Positions 28,385 to 37,764 of a stretch of DNA of 64,000 bases are shown piece after piece. How positions within the stretch are numbered: the stretch's first letter is position 1; each line of letters starts with the position of its first letter. Origin of the DNA: Alphaproteobacteria bacterium (GTDB lineage: Bacteria; Pseudomonadota; Alphaproteobacteria; Micropepsales; Micropepsaceae); contig JAGOBA010000003.1 in NCBI GenBank assembly GCA_017983635.1, positions 310,001-374,000 of the forward strand, given 5' to 3'. The translations under genes were made by a program, and so were the position numbers. The notes under the pieces were generated by a model that ran no database searches, was not told the DNA's origin, and saw nothing but the letters and a program-made list of their open reading frames with translations.

Positions 28385-28861
28385 ATGGCCAAACCAGTCT
28401 TTGTCCTCAACGGCCCGAACTTAAACCTTTTGGGCTCGCGCGAGCCCGAAATCTACGGGCATACGACCTTGGCCGATATCGAGGCGCTGGTGCGCGCGCG
28501 GTCGGGCGGCTTAGGGCTCAACGTCGACTTCCGGCAGACCAACCACGAGGGTGAACTCGTGACATGGGTTCAGGAAGCACGTACGGGCGCGTCGGCCATC
28601 ATTCTGAACGCCGGTGCGTACACTCACACTTCGGTTGCGTTGCATGACGCGCTGAAGGCGGTCGACGTGCCGGTGATAGAAGTGCATATCTCCAATCCCT
28701 ACCGCCGGGAACCGTTTCGGCATGTGTCTTATGTCTCGCCCGCGGCGACCGGCACGATTTGCGGTGTCGGCGCTCAAGGCTACGCATTGGCCGTTGAGGC
28801 TCTTGCGGCGCTGATTGCGGCCAAGACTGCGTCCACTGTTTCTAAGAAGGGTCAAGGATGA
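28385..28861 (+). CDS. aroQ: Type II 3-dehydroquinate dehydratase
   Basis: Third step of the shikimate pathway, dehydroquinate to dehydroshikimate. 158 residues with [18 protein letters not shown] (active-site Tyr in EIYG), [21 protein letters not shown] and [11 protein letters not shown] (catalytic His), all typical type II motifs. The stop overlaps the accB ATG (ATGA, 28858-28861), starting the aroQ-accB-accC run common in alphaproteobacteria. No clear ribosome-binding site precedes the ATG; TATAAG at about 28342 may be a -10 element. Confidence 0.96.
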   Translation: MAKPVFVLNGPNLNLLGSREPEIYGHTTLADIEALVRARSGGLGLNVDFRQTNHEGELVTWVQEARTGASAIILNAGAYTHTSVALHDALKAVDVPVIEVHISNPYRREPFRHVSYVSPAATGTICGVGAQGYALAVEALAALIAAKTASTVSKKGQG

Positions 28862-29331
28862 CCAAGGAAGAAAAGTCTGCCGATCCGTTGGAAGGAAAGC
28901 TGATCCGCGACTTGGCGTCGATCCTGGAAGAGACGGGATTGAGCGAGATCGAGATCGAGAAGGCGGGCCTGCGCATTCGCGTGGCGCGCAATCTGCAACT
29001 CGTGGCGAGCGCGCCGATGGCGGCTACCGCTGCAGCGGCTGCAACAGCCTCGCGGCCGGCCGCGCCCGCAGGCGGGAAGACCGAACTGTCCGGCCATCCG
29101 GGGCTCGTGGCCTCGCCGATGGTTGGGACGGCCTACATGGCACCCTCGCCCGGCGCGGCGCCGTTCGTGAAGGTGGGCGACATGGTGACCGAGGGGCAGA
29201 CGCTCCTCATCATCGAAGCCATGAAAACGATGAACCAAATTGCGGCGGCACGCACGGGCCGGGTCACGCAGATTATCGTCAGCGACGGTCAGCCGGTGGA
29301 ATTCGGCGAGCCGCTGATGATCATCGAGTAA
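28858..29331 (+). CDS. accB: Biotin carboxyl carrier protein of acetyl-CoA carboxylase
   Basis: Carries biotin between carboxylase and carboxyltransferase in the first committed step of fatty acid synthesis. 157 residues: N-terminal helical domain, Ala/Pro-rich linker (about 52-75), C-terminal biotinyl domain with [11 protein letters not shown], where Lys123 is the biotinylated residue. Coupled to aroQ by ATGA and followed by accC after 9 bases. Confidence 0.96.
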   Translation: MTKEEKSADPLEGKLIRDLASILEETGLSEIEIEKAGLRIRVARNLQLVASAPMAATAAAAATASRPAAPAGGKTELSGHPGLVASPMVGTAYMAPSPGAAPFVKVGDMVTEGQTLLIIEAMKTMNQIAAARTGRVTQIIVSDGQPVEFGEPLMIIE

Positions 29332-29340
29332 CCCCGAGCG

Positions 29341-30687
29341 ATGTTCGACAAAGTTCTCATCGCTAACCGTGGCGAGATCGCGATGCGGGTCAATCGCGCG
29401 TGCCACGAAATGGGCATCAAGACGGTCGCGGTCCACTCGACAGCGGACGCCAACGCGATGCACGTGCGCATGGCGGACGAGAGCGTCTGCATCGGGCCGC
29501 CGCCGGCGCGCGACAGCTATCTCAATATTCCAGCCATCGTGACGGCTTGCGAGATCACGGGCGCTCAAGCCGTGCATCCGGGCTATGGCTTCCTGTCCGA
29601 AAACGCAAAGTTCGCGGAGATCCTCGAAGAGCACGGCATCAACTTCATCGGTCCGAAGCCAGAGCATATCCGGCTCATGGGCGACAAGATCGAGGCGAAG
29701 AGGGCGGTCAAACAGCTTGGCATTCCAGTGGTGCCGGGGTCGGATGGCGGCGTGACGAACGACGAAGACGCCAAGCGGATTTCGTCGGCGATCGGCTATC
29801 CGGTCTTGGTGAAGGCGGCAGCCGGTGGCGGCGGGCGCGGCATGAAGGTGGCGTGCAGCGAGGAAGAGTTATCTCTCGCCCTTTCGACGGCCCGGTCCGA
29901 GGCAAAGGCCGCGTTCGGGGACGACGCGGTCTACCTTGAGAAGTATTTGGAACTACCGCGGCACATCGAGATTCAGGTTCTGGCCGACAGCCACGGCAAA
30001 GTCGTGCATCTGGGCGAACGCGATTGCTCACTGCAGCGGCGCCACCAGAAGGTTTGGGAAGAAGCGGGATCGCCCGCACTCAACGCCGAGGCGCGCGACA
30101 AGATTGGCAAGGTGGTCACCGATGCGCTGACCAAGCTCGGCTATCTGGGCGTGGGTACGATCGAGTTTCTCTACGAGAACGGCGAATTCTATTTTATCGA
30201 GATGAACACGCGCCTGCAGGTCGAACATCCGGTGACGGAAATGATCACCGGGCTCGACCTCGTGCGCGAGCAATTGCGTGTCGCGAACGGGGCGGCGATC
30301 GGGTTCGATCAATCGGATGTGACGTTCTCGGGCCATGCGATCGAGTGCCGGATCAATGCCGAAAACCCGGCAACATTCCGGCCCTCGCCTGGCTTGATCA
30401 AGGATTTCCACGTGCCGGGCGGGTTGGGCGTGCGCGTCGATTCCGCTGCTTATTCGGGCTACCGCATCCCGCCGTTCTACGACAGCTTGATCGGCAAGTT
30501 GATCGTTCACGGGAAGAACCGCACGGAGTGCTTGATGCGGCTTCGGCGTTCGTTGTCCGAGTTCGTGATCGACGGGATCGAGACCACCATTCCGCTGTTC
30601 CAATCACTCGTGAACGAGCAGGACATCATCAACGGCGACTACTCGATCCATTGGCTTGAGAAATTTCTGAAGCAACGCGCGGCTTGA
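29341..30687 (+). CDS. accC: Biotin carboxylase subunit of acetyl-CoA carboxylase
   Basis: ATP-grasp enzyme that carboxylates biotin on AccB. 448 residues, the normal stand-alone AccC length without an attached biotinyl domain. The N-terminus [12 protein letters not shown], the glycine-rich ATP loop [13 protein letters not shown], the HIEIQVLAD segment, [12 protein letters not shown] and [14 protein letters not shown] are all present. In an aroQ-accB-accC unit, so it belongs to fatty-acid ACC. The larger homologue at 49451-51463 is the propionyl-CoA type. Confidence 0.97.
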   Translation: MFDKVLIANRGEIAMRVNRACHEMGIKTVAVHSTADANAMHVRMADESVCIGPPPARDSYLNIPAIVTACEITGAQAVHPGYGFLSENAKFAEILEEHGINFIGPKPEHIRLMGDKIEAKRAVKQLGIPVVPGSDGGVTNDEDAKRISSAIGYPVLVKAAAGGGGRGMKVACSEEELSLALSTARSEAKAAFGDDAVYLEKYLELPRHIEIQVLADSHGKVVHLGERDCSLQRRHQKVWEEAGSPALNAEARDKIGKVVTDALTKLGYLGVGTIEFLYENGEFYFIEMNTRLQVEHPVTEMITGLDLVREQLRVANGAAIGFDQSDVTFSGHAIECRINAENPATFRPSPGLIKDFHVPGGLGVRVDSAAYSGYRIPPFYDSLIGKLIVHGKNRTECLMRLRRSLSEFVIDGIETTIPLFQSLVNEQDIINGDYSIHWLEKFLKQRAA

Positions 30688-30699
30688 GGCGCTTGTGAC

Positions 30700-31380
30700 G
30701 TGGGTGCGAAGCGTCCGCAGTCAGTCGTGATCTCGTCCGAGAGTTTGCTTCAGGCCTATGCGAACGGTCGCTTTCCGATGGCCGACGACCGCGACGACCG
30801 GGATGTGTTCTGGGTCGATCCGCCGCTTCGGGGCGTCTTACCACTCGATGGGTTTCATTTGTCGCGAAGGCTGGCGCGCACGATGCGCGCAACGGGCTAT
30901 CGCTTCACGGCCGACAGCGCGTTCGACCGGGTGATCGGCGAGTGCGCGGCATCGGTGGCGAACCGGCCTCGGACCTGGATCAACGAGCTGATTGAGCGGT
31001 CCTACTGCCACTTGCACCAGTTGGGGCACGCGCACAGCATCGAGGTCTGGGACGGTGATGAGCTGATCGGCGGACTTTACGGCGTGTCGATCGGGGCGGC
31101 ATTCTTCGGCGAGAGCATGTTCAGCCGCCGGACGGATGCCAGCAAGATGGCGCTGGTTCACCTGGCGGCGCGGTTAAAGGCCGGCAACTACACACTGCTC
31201 GACACGCAGTTCATTACCGAACACCTCAAGCAATTCGGCGCGGTCGAGATCCGGCGCGCCCAGTACAAGGCGCTGCTGGCTGAGGCGACGGAGAAGGTCG
31301 CCGACTTCTATGTGTTGGGCGGGGCTGGTGCTGCGGTCTGTGTCGGCGCGGTTTTACAGCTGACGACCCAGACGTCGTAG
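30700..31380 (+). CDS. aat: Leucyl/phenylalanyl-tRNA-protein transferase
   Basis: Transfers Leu or Phe from tRNA to N-terminal Lys/Arg of proteins, marking them for ClpAP through the N-end rule. 226 residues; AYANGRFPMAD, FWVDPPLRGVLPL, GYRFTADSAFDRVI, GLYGVSIGAAFFGESMFSR and DTQFITEHLKQFGAVEI match the family. The start is a GTG at 30700 with GAGG about 10 bases upstream, 12 bases after accC. The last 73 bases overlap the 3' end of the DUF2155 gene on the other strand. Confidence 0.95.
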   Translation: MGAKRPQSVVISSESLLQAYANGRFPMADDRDDRDVFWVDPPLRGVLPLDGFHLSRRLARTMRATGYRFTADSAFDRVIGECAASVANRPRTWINELIERSYCHLHQLGHAHSIEVWDGDELIGGLYGVSIGAAFFGESMFSRRTDASKMALVHLAARLKAGNYTLLDTQFITEHLKQFGAVEIRRAQYKALLAEATEKVADFYVLGGAGAAVCVGAVLQLTTQTS

Positions 31381-31904
31381 ACGGGATGCTCAAGCGCGTT
31401 CAGCGCCGGGCTTGAGGCGAACATCCAGCCGGAAAATATCTTCTGGATTGTGCCATCCGGCTTGCGCTCTTGGATGTCGAGGAACGCGGCCGATTCCGGC
31501 GGCTCCTCCGGCGGGCGGGTCTTACAGGCATGCGCGGTCACAATCAGCGTGTTGTAGAAGACCTGCTGCTTCAAATTGACTTCGAACTTCGCGGTGCGCG
31601 CTGCCACCTTGTCGAGGCCGCCGAGCACGACCCCAACGGCAACGGGCGCCGGACCGGTCGGCGGCGCGGGCACGATGACCTCGGGCGGTGGTGGGGTTTC
31701 CACGGCCGGCGGCTGGCCGGGCAGCGGTTCACCCGGAACAGTGTCGACCGGCGGAACCGGCTCTGTCGGCAGGGGCTCAACCGGGTTCGGGATCGGCGTC
31801 TCGACCGGTGGCGCGGGCTCGGGCTGCGCTAGGGCTGTCGCCGCCACCATGGCAAACGCCAGGGCCGCTGCAGTCACCGGGAGCGTCACGCGGGTTACAC
31901 TCAT
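31308..31904 (-). CDS. Periplasmic DUF2155 protein
   Basis: Alphaproteobacterial exported protein of unknown function. 198 residues from the ATG at 31904, which opens a clear signal peptide (TAAALAFAMVAATALAQ). A Pro/Val/Glu-rich repeat region of about 70 residues follows, then the DUF2155 domain (VGGL-like start at LGGLDKVAARTAKFEV, HACKTRPPEEPPESAAFLDI, FSGWMFASSPALNALEHPVYDVWVVSC) with two cysteines that could pair. Order aat-DUF2155-mlaD-NDUFA12 recurs in this class. Tail-to-tail overlap of 73 bases with aat is unusually long. Confidence 0.87.
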   Translation of the reverse strand: MSVTRVTLPVTAAALAFAMVAATALAQPEPAPPVETPIPNPVEPLPTEPVPPVDTVPGEPLPGQPPAVETPPPPEVIVPAPPTGPAPVAVGVVLGGLDKVAARTAKFEVNLKQQVFYNTLIVTAHACKTRPPEEPPESAAFLDIQERKPDGTIQKIFSGWMFASSPALNALEHPVYDVWVVSCKTAPTQTAAPAPPNT

Positions 31905-31953
31905 GTCACTCTCACAAATCTTGGCGCGACCAAACGCCGGAACGAAGGCCGTT

Positions 31954-32472
31954 TCAAGGCGTGGCGGGGGCCGGGCCTGGCACAGATGACGGCGGCGGAT
32001 TGCCACCCTCAGCCGGCTTCTTGTCGTCGCTGCTGCCGCCGCCAAGTGCAGTTTGCAGCAGCAGGCTGATGAGATCGACGGAGCCTTGAGTCGTGTCAAA
32101 CTCGCCGCCTGTGGCCATCATTTCGTCACTGCCTCCCGGCGCGACGGCCAAGTAGGCGCCGCCCAGGAGACCTTCACTCGCGACTTTGATTGAGGAGTCG
32201 GTGGGAATCTTAACATCCGGCTTGATGCTCATGCGCACTAATGCGCGGTACGTTTTTTGGTCGAGATCTTGCGACGTGACCGAGCCGATCTTGATGCCGG
32301 CCATCTTCACGTCCGTGCCGACATTGATTCCGTCAACGCGATCAAAGCGGCCGACGACTTCGTAACCCGCCACCGTTCCCGTGCCGGTCGTGTGCCAGCC
32401 GTAGTAGAAGAATGCGCCCGCGACGACAACGACGGCGGCGCCAATGAGCGTTTCGACAAATCCGTTTTGCAT
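31954..32472 (-). CDS. mlaD: MlaD-type (MCE domain) phospholipid transport protein
   Basis: Substrate-binding component of the Mla system that keeps outer-membrane lipid asymmetry; anchored in the inner membrane and facing the periplasm. 172 residues: transmembrane helix at about 8-26, MCE domain with VGRFDRVDGINVGTDVKMAGIKIGSV, then a Gly/Pro-rich tail. ATG at 32472 with GGGGGA 6 bases upstream; the longer frame is rejected. The other mla genes are not here. Gap of 11 bases to the NDUFA12 gene upstream and 49 to DUF2155 downstream. Confidence 0.92.
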   Translation of the reverse strand: MQNGFVETLIGAAVVVVAGAFFYYGWHTTGTGTVAGYEVVGRFDRVDGINVGTDVKMAGIKIGSVTSQDLDQKTYRALVRMSIKPDVKIPTDSSIKVASEGLLGGAYLAVAPGGSDEMMATGGEFDTTQGSVDLISLLLQTALGGGSSDDKKPAEGGNPPPSSVPGPAPATP

Positions 32473-32483
32473 AAGTGTTCCCC

Positions 32484-32867
32484 CTACTCCGGCGTCCACG
32501 CTTCGTAGTCGCCCGTCGCCGGTGCGCGCTTGCCCGTGCCCAGAAGGCTTCCAGGCGGGCGATAGGCGAACGGTGTGCCGGTCAAATTCGGTTGGTGCTC
32601 TTTCTCCCAGGCCTTGACCTTCGGCGGTTCGACGGTTGGCGGCTCGGACACCGTGTGGTGGAGCCAGCCGTGCCACTCGGCCGGGACCATCGAGGCTTCA
32701 GCCAGATTCTTGTATATGACCCAGCGGCGCTCGCCGTCGCGGGTTTGAAAGTAGGTGTTCCCGAACAGGTCCTCACCCACAAAGTGGCCGTTGCGTTTTG
32801 TATAAATCCAAGTGCCCAGCGTGTTGCCGTTCCACCAGGTCAGTAGCCAATTCAAGAACTTAAACAT
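32484..32867 (-). CDS. NDUFA12-family (B17.2) subunit of NADH:ubiquinone oxidoreductase
   Basis: Accessory complex I subunit found in alphaproteobacteria and mitochondria, sitting at the peripheral arm. 127 residues; NTLGTWIYTKRNGHFVGEDLFGN, RRWVIYKNLAEASMVPAEWHGWLHH and the C-terminal YEAWTP match the family well. ATG at 32867 chosen because the conserved N-terminus MFKFLNWLLTWW starts there. Its presence is good evidence that the organism is an alphaproteobacterium. Far from any nuo operon, as usual. Confidence 0.95.
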   Translation of the reverse strand: MFKFLNWLLTWWNGNTLGTWIYTKRNGHFVGEDLFGNTYFQTRDGERRWVIYKNLAEASMVPAEWHGWLHHTVSEPPTVEPPKVKAWEKEHQPNLTGTPFAYRPPGSLLGTGKRAPATGDYEAWTPE

Positions 32868-32971
32868 CGATACGCAGACACCTCGGGACTCGTGGTCGGG
32901 GCGACTATGGCTTGAGTGCGGCGGCGGCGTAAAGGCTGCTGCGCCGTCAACCCCAGCCTCTCCACCCACGA

Positions 32972-35896
32972 CTATGGTTGTGTAGAGTTTGAACTACTAC
33001 TTTTGGTTGATTTCGTCGACTGGGCAGTCTTGGCCGCCTTTGGCAGGACCCTGATTTCCAGGCGGCGCTTGGGGTCTAGGTACTGATTAGCAGCTGCCAC
33101 GAGCTCGTCCCTTGTGATCCCTTTGAGATCGTCGAGTTGGCTTCGGATGGCGGCCAGCGAGCGTGGCTCGGTCTGCAGGCCCCCGGCGATGCGGACCCAG
33201 AAACCGTTCGCGACCCGGTCCGTTTCGGCCGTCTTGAGCATGGGCGTGCGGGCACGGGCGATGAGATCATCCGTGAAGCTGCCCGACTTGAGCTCGGCAA
33301 CGATCTTGTCGAGGGTCGTGTAGAAGCCCTCAACCAATTCGGGTTTCGTTTCTGCGGTCGCGACGATGTAGCCGAAATCGGGCAACGCGTTGGAATTCGA
33401 GCTGCCGACCGAGGGTGAATAGGTCGCGCCTTGTGCTTCGCGGAACTCGTCGGTCATGCGCACCTTCATCATCTCGCGTAGCAGCGCGATCGTGCGGGCG
33501 CGGCGTGGGTTCGAATAAAAGTCCGGCCCGGCCCACGCGACGTAGGCCGATGCTTGGTCGGGGCGGCCTTCGTGCGTGAAGCGCACGGGATGCGGATTGG
33601 CGGGGAACACGACTTTGCGCGCACCGGGGGACTCCGACAGCTTATCGGCGCGTGGCTCCAGTGCACCGAACGTGGCGCCGACCGCGGCGATCGCATCCTC
33701 GACGTTCACGTCGCCAACGATCGAGATTTCGACCGGCGCGGTGTTCAAGGACGGTTTCAAGACAGCGCTGACGTCGTCGATCTTGAGCGCCTTGATCTGA
33801 GCAAGCGTCGGGAAGGCCCAGCGCGTGTCGCCTGAGCGCAGAAGAATCTGGGTTTCGCGCGAGAGAACGCGGCTGGGGCTTGACGAATATTGCTTCAAGA
33901 AATTCTCGGCCGCCGATTGCAGGCGCTCGATGCCGCTGGTGCGGTAGGCCGGGTCGGTGGCGTAGGCCGCCATGAGCTGCATCTGGAGCGACAGGTCGCG
34001 CACGTTGGTCCGGCCGCTGAATTCAAAAGCCTCCTCGTCAATGTCGAGATCGGTCGAGACGATGCGTCCGGCCAGTGTTTCCTCTAGTTCGTCGGTGGTC
34101 AATTTCTTGAGGCCACCCTCGATGAAACCGAACGGCATCGCGAAGTTCAGTCCGATTTTGTTGCGCGGCATGTGAATATAGCCGCCGTCGAAGCGCGTGG
34201 AGACGTAGATCGTGTCCTTCTCGAACGTGGTAGGTTTGATGTTCAGTTTCACGCCGTTGGCGAAACGGACCAAGGTGACGCCAAGGTCGTCGATCTGCTT
34301 GCGGTCGGCTACTTGGCCCGGCTTGCCGAAGTCGGCGTAGGGGAAGGACTTTGCTTGGATCGAGTCGGGCGCGGCGACGACCGTCTTCTGGCTTTGCTCG
34401 AAGGCCGCGAGCACGGCGGTGTCCCCGCCCTCGACCTTTTGACCGGAGGCCACGAATACGACGGGCCCCGCGCCGCGCACGGCTTCCTTCAGCGCGGCTT
34501 GCGCGTCTGCGGCGGTCAGCTTCGGCAAGTATCTTTCGAAGACTGCCAGGTCATCGCGGGGATGGGTGAACACCATTCGGGCCTCGAAGCTGGACGCCAT
34601 TTCGTTGGCGAGGCCGGAGGTGTTGCGGGTCGCAACCTTAGAGAGATTGTCTTCCAGACTGGCGCGCCACTCCTTCACTTCGCGATCGACTTCGCTTTGC
34701 GCAAAGCCGTGCTCAAGCGCGCGGCGAAGCTCTTGCTCGGCGGCACCCATGGCTTTTTGCCACTGACCGGGGCGGGACGATACCGACAAGCTGACCATCT
34801 TCGAAAGGTCGCGGGTTTCGGATTGTCCGAGGCTGGCGCCAACGAACGGGGCCTTGTCCGCGCGCGCCAAACGGCCGAGGCGGCGGTTCACGACGGTGAA
34901 AGCGATGCCGGCCACGGCATCGCGCGTGCGCTCATCGGTGGAGTCCGTTGCGTTGCTCGGTGGCTGGAACCAGCTCACGGTGACGTCTTCCGGGAGATTC
35001 GCGTCGGTGTGTGATTTTGCGACGAGGCCGCGCTCTTTCGGGAGACCCTGAGCCGGGTCAGTTGACGGTTCGCCCTCGCCCTTCCAGTCGGCGAACTTTG
35101 CTTTCACCTTTGCTTCAAGGTCGGCCGGATCGAAATCGCCGACCGCGATCAGCAGCGTGCGTTCCGGCCGGTAGAACCGGCGGTAGTAATCGCTCAGCAA
35201 ATCTTTCGTCGCGCCTTGGATCGTTTCCAGCGTGCCAATCGGCATGCGGTTCGCTTGCCGTTGACCTTCGTACCAAAGGCGCCAGCGTTGTTCGTAGGCG
35301 CGGTATTCCGGCGTGTTGCGCGTGCGGAGCTCGGAGAGGACAACCCCCTTCTCACGTTCGATCGCGGCGGGGTCGAGCGTCAGACGATCGCCGATCTCGC
35401 GGAAGAGCATGAGGCCGGTGTCGACGAGGTCGGCATCGTTCTTTGGCAGCTCCAACATGTAGACGGTTTCGTTCGTGGAGGTGTAGGCGTTCGTGTGCGC
35501 GCCGAAAGCGAGGCCTTTGCGCTGAAGCAGTTTGACGTATTCGCCTTCCGGCACGTTCTTCGAACCGTTGAAGGCCATGTGCTCCATGAAGTGGGCGAGG
35601 CCGCGTTGCTCGTCGCGCTCCTGCAGCGAGCCTGAGGCGACGCGCAGGCGCAGCGAGATCGTGCCCGCGGGCTGCGTGTTGCGCATGATGGCGTAGCGCA
35701 TGCCGTTCGACAGCACGCCGTAGCGCACGGCGGCGTCGGGCTTCAAATCGCTCACCTCTTGCGGCCAGTAGGTGTAGTCCGGGCGCGAAGTTGAGGCGGG
35801 TGCGCTGGTGGTGGGTGTGGAGCCGACTTGGGTGCAGGAAGCGACGGCGAGGCAAAGCAAAACAAATAGGGTTTGCCGGATTGGCAACGGGCGCAT
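32972..35896 (-). CDS. M16 (pitrilysin/insulinase) zinc peptidase, lipoprotein
   Basis: Large two-unit M16 peptidase, 974 residues. A lipobox (LAVASC) follows the signal sequence, so it should be lipid-anchored in the periplasm. The active N-terminal unit carries the inverted zinc motif HFMEH at about 102-106 with the third ligand Glu in AIEREKGVVLSE. The C-terminal half is the inactive partner domain. A basic C-terminal run rich in Lys, Ser and Thr closes the protein. ATG at 35896 has GGTGGAG 6 bases upstream; the ATG at 35911 would place that site inside the gene. Substrates unknown, probably peptides. Confidence 0.93.
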   Translation of the reverse strand: MRPLPIRQTLFVLLCLAVASCTQVGSTPTTSAPASTSRPDYTYWPQEVSDLKPDAAVRYGVLSNGMRYAIMRNTQPAGTISLRLRVASGSLQERDEQRGLAHFMEHMAFNGSKNVPEGEYVKLLQRKGLAFGAHTNAYTSTNETVYMLELPKNDADLVDTGLMLFREIGDRLTLDPAAIEREKGVVLSELRTRNTPEYRAYEQRWRLWYEGQRQANRMPIGTLETIQGATKDLLSDYYRRFYRPERTLLIAVGDFDPADLEAKVKAKFADWKGEGEPSTDPAQGLPKERGLVAKSHTDANLPEDVTVSWFQPPSNATDSTDERTRDAVAGIAFTVVNRRLGRLARADKAPFVGASLGQSETRDLSKMVSLSVSSRPGQWQKAMGAAEQELRRALEHGFAQSEVDREVKEWRASLEDNLSKVATRNTSGLANEMASSFEARMVFTHPRDDLAVFERYLPKLTAADAQAALKEAVRGAGPVVFVASGQKVEGGDTAVLAAFEQSQKTVVAAPDSIQAKSFPYADFGKPGQVADRKQIDDLGVTLVRFANGVKLNIKPTTFEKDTIYVSTRFDGGYIHMPRNKIGLNFAMPFGFIEGGLKKLTTDELEETLAGRIVSTDLDIDEEAFEFSGRTNVRDLSLQMQLMAAYATDPAYRTSGIERLQSAAENFLKQYSSSPSRVLSRETQILLRSGDTRWAFPTLAQIKALKIDDVSAVLKPSLNTAPVEISIVGDVNVEDAIAAVGATFGALEPRADKLSESPGARKVVFPANPHPVRFTHEGRPDQASAYVAWAGPDFYSNPRRARTIALLREMMKVRMTDEFREAQGATYSPSVGSSNSNALPDFGYIVATAETKPELVEGFYTTLDKIVAELKSGSFTDDLIARARTPMLKTAETDRVANGFWVRIAGGLQTEPRSLAAIRSQLDDLKGITRDELVAAANQYLDPKRRLEIRVLPKAAKTAQSTKSTKSSSSNSTQP

Positions 35897-35995
35897 CAAA
35901 GACTCCACCATCAGAGACAGGCTGTGTTTGTCGCCCGCCCCTGGGGCGCAAGTCCAGTTACCGGATTGTGATCCGGCCGCAACTCGGCGTTATTC

Positions 35996-36526
35996 CTAGG
36001 CTGGATAGTCGGGGTAGCCCGCGTCCCGTGGCGAAATGACGGCCGGTTGGGCCGGCCAGGCGATAGCGAAGGCCGGGTCGTTCCAGCGGACGCCCTGCCC
36101 CGCCCCATCCACGAACGGGCGGCCCATTTGGTAGAGGATATCGGTGTCGTCCTCGAGCGTCAGGAAGCCGTGCGCGCAGCCTTCAGGCACGAAGATCGCG
36201 TTCTGGAGGCGAACGTCGAGCTCGACCGCGAGCCATTGACGCTCGGTCGGGCTGCCCCTGCGCAGGTCGACGACGACGTCAAAGGCGCGGCCGCGGATCG
36301 CGCGGACGAACTTCGCTTCAGCATGAGGCGGGTTTTGATAGTGCATGCCGCGCAGCGTGTGCCGTTTGGCGTTGCCGGATACGTTGATCTGCGGCGAGGT
36401 GAAGACGATGCCGGATTCCGCGAACTCGCGCTCGCAATACACGCGAGTGAAGTGACCGCGCTCATCGCGATGCGATTGCGCCTCGACCACGAAGACGCCG
36501 GCGATCTTCTGTGGGATGAAACGCAT
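35996..36526 (-). CDS. rfbC: RmlC-like NDP-4-keto-6-deoxyhexose 3,5-epimerase
   Basis: Cupin-fold sugar-nucleotide epimerase, 176 residues. HTLRGMHYQNPPHAEAKFV contains the catalytic His and FVPEGCAHGFLTLEDDTDILYQM the active-site Tyr region. Best matches in memory are dTDP-4-dehydrorhamnose 3,5-epimerases, but it is the last gene of an operon with CDP-glucose enzymes, so the substrate is more likely a CDP-4-keto-6-deoxyhexose, possibly after C-methylation. Gap of 2 bases to the methyltransferase gene. An inverted repeat CCGGAT-TGTG-ATCCGG lies just downstream (35961-35976). The symbol is by family only. Confidence 0.88.
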   Translation of the reverse strand: MRFIPQKIAGVFVVEAQSHRDERGHFTRVYCEREFAESGIVFTSPQINVSGNAKRHTLRGMHYQNPPHAEAKFVRAIRGRAFDVVVDLRRGSPTERQWLAVELDVRLQNAIFVPEGCAHGFLTLEDDTDILYQMGRPFVDGAGQGVRWNDPAFAIAWPAQPAVISPRDAGYPDYPA

Positions 36527-36528
36527 GA

Positions 36529-37764
36529 TCAGAACACAGAGAGATGTGGGATCGCGGTCACGAACTTAGCCCCCCAACCTCTAACGTCCGCCATTTGAGC
36601 GGCCACCTCGTCCTTGATGTTCCAGGGCAGGATGACGACGTAGTCCGGCTTGCGGTCGCGGAGCGCCTGTGGGCTTACGATCGGGATATGGCTTCCGGGC
36701 ATGAGCTTGTTTTGCTTTTGCGGGTTTGCGTCGGCGACCATCGCGATGTCGCGCGCCGTGGTGCCGCAGTAGTTCAAGAACGTGTTGCCTTTTGCCGCCG
36801 CCCCGTACGCAGCCACGGTCTTGCCCTCAGCTTTCGCTCTTAGAAGAAACGCCACAAATTGTTCGCGCACCGTGCCAACGCGCGGAGCCAACGTTGCATA
36901 GCCGTCCGCGGTGTGAAGACTTGCGGCGCGCTCCTGGCCCCGCATCGCGCCGACCCGCGGAGAGGTCTCGTGCGCGCTCGATTTCAGCGCGGCGAAAACG
37001 CGGAGCGAGCCGCCGTGGGTGGGAAGCTCCTCGACATCGAACACTCGCATGCCGGCTGCGGCGAAGATCGTTTCGACCGCGTGGAGCGAGAGATAGGAAT
37101 AATGTTCGTGGTAGATCGTATCGAACTGAAGTCCTTCAATGAGCCGCTGGACGTGCGGGAACTCAAAAGTGGCGACACCATTCGGTTTTAGGAGCGCCGC
37201 AAAGCCGCGGGTGAAGTCGGCGATGTCGGGAACGTGAGCCAAGACGTTGTTGGCGGCGGTGAGGTCGGCGCCGCCGGTTTCGGCTTGCAACGTCCGCGCG
37301 AAACGTTCGCCGAAAAAGTCGACCCTTGTCGGAATTCCCTTGGCGATCGCGGCCTCTGCCGTGCCACGCGTGGGTTCGATGCCCAAGACCGGAATGCGCG
37401 CGGCCAAAAAGTGCTGCAGCAGGTAGCCGTCGTTGCTCGCGACTTCGACGACAAGCGACCTGGCACCTAGGTCGAAACGGTCGATCATCGCGTCGGCATA
37501 ACGCTTCGCGTGCGCGACCCATGAGGTCGAGTAGGAGGAGAAGTAGGCGTAATCGGCGGAGAATATTTCATCCGCCGGCGCGTCATAGTCCGTCTGAACG
37601 AGCAAACAGCCGTCGCATACCGACACGCGGAGCGGATACGATCGTTCGCGGGCTTCGGTACCGGGGGCGAGATACGCATTCGAGAACGGTTGCTTGCCGA
37701 GATCAAGTACCTCATGCACCAGCGGACGTTTGCAGAAGCGGCATGGTTGCGATGCTGCGCTCAT
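36529..37764 (-). CDS. TylC3/TcaB9-type NDP-sugar C-methyltransferase
   Basis: SAM-dependent enzyme adding a methyl to C3 (or C5) of a 4-keto sugar nucleotide. 411 residues in the three-part layout of the family. A zinc-binding N-terminus has CRFCK and CDGCLLVQ. The SAM-binding domain contains VVEVASNDGYLLQHF. The C-terminal domain has VAAYGAAAKGNTFLNYCG and DANPQKQNKLMPG. The catalytic YHEHYSY falls at about 218-224, matching Tyr222/Glu224/His225 of TcaB9. The ATG at 37764 overlaps the rfbG stop (ATGA). With rfbF, rfbG and the epimerase it forms a branched-sugar pathway. Confidence 0.9.
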   Translation of the reverse strand: MSAASQPCRFCKRPLVHEVLDLGKQPFSNAYLAPGTEARERSYPLRVSVCDGCLLVQTDYDAPADEIFSADYAYFSSYSTSWVAHAKRYADAMIDRFDLGARSLVVEVASNDGYLLQHFLAARIPVLGIEPTRGTAEAAIAKGIPTRVDFFGERFARTLQAETGGADLTAANNVLAHVPDIADFTRGFAALLKPNGVATFEFPHVQRLIEGLQFDTIYHEHYSYLSLHAVETIFAAAGMRVFDVEELPTHGGSLRVFAALKSSAHETSPRVGAMRGQERAASLHTADGYATLAPRVGTVREQFVAFLLRAKAEGKTVAAYGAAAKGNTFLNYCGTTARDIAMVADANPQKQNKLMPGSHIPIVSPQALRDRKPDYVVILPWNIKDEVAAQMADVRGWGAKFVTAIPHLSVF

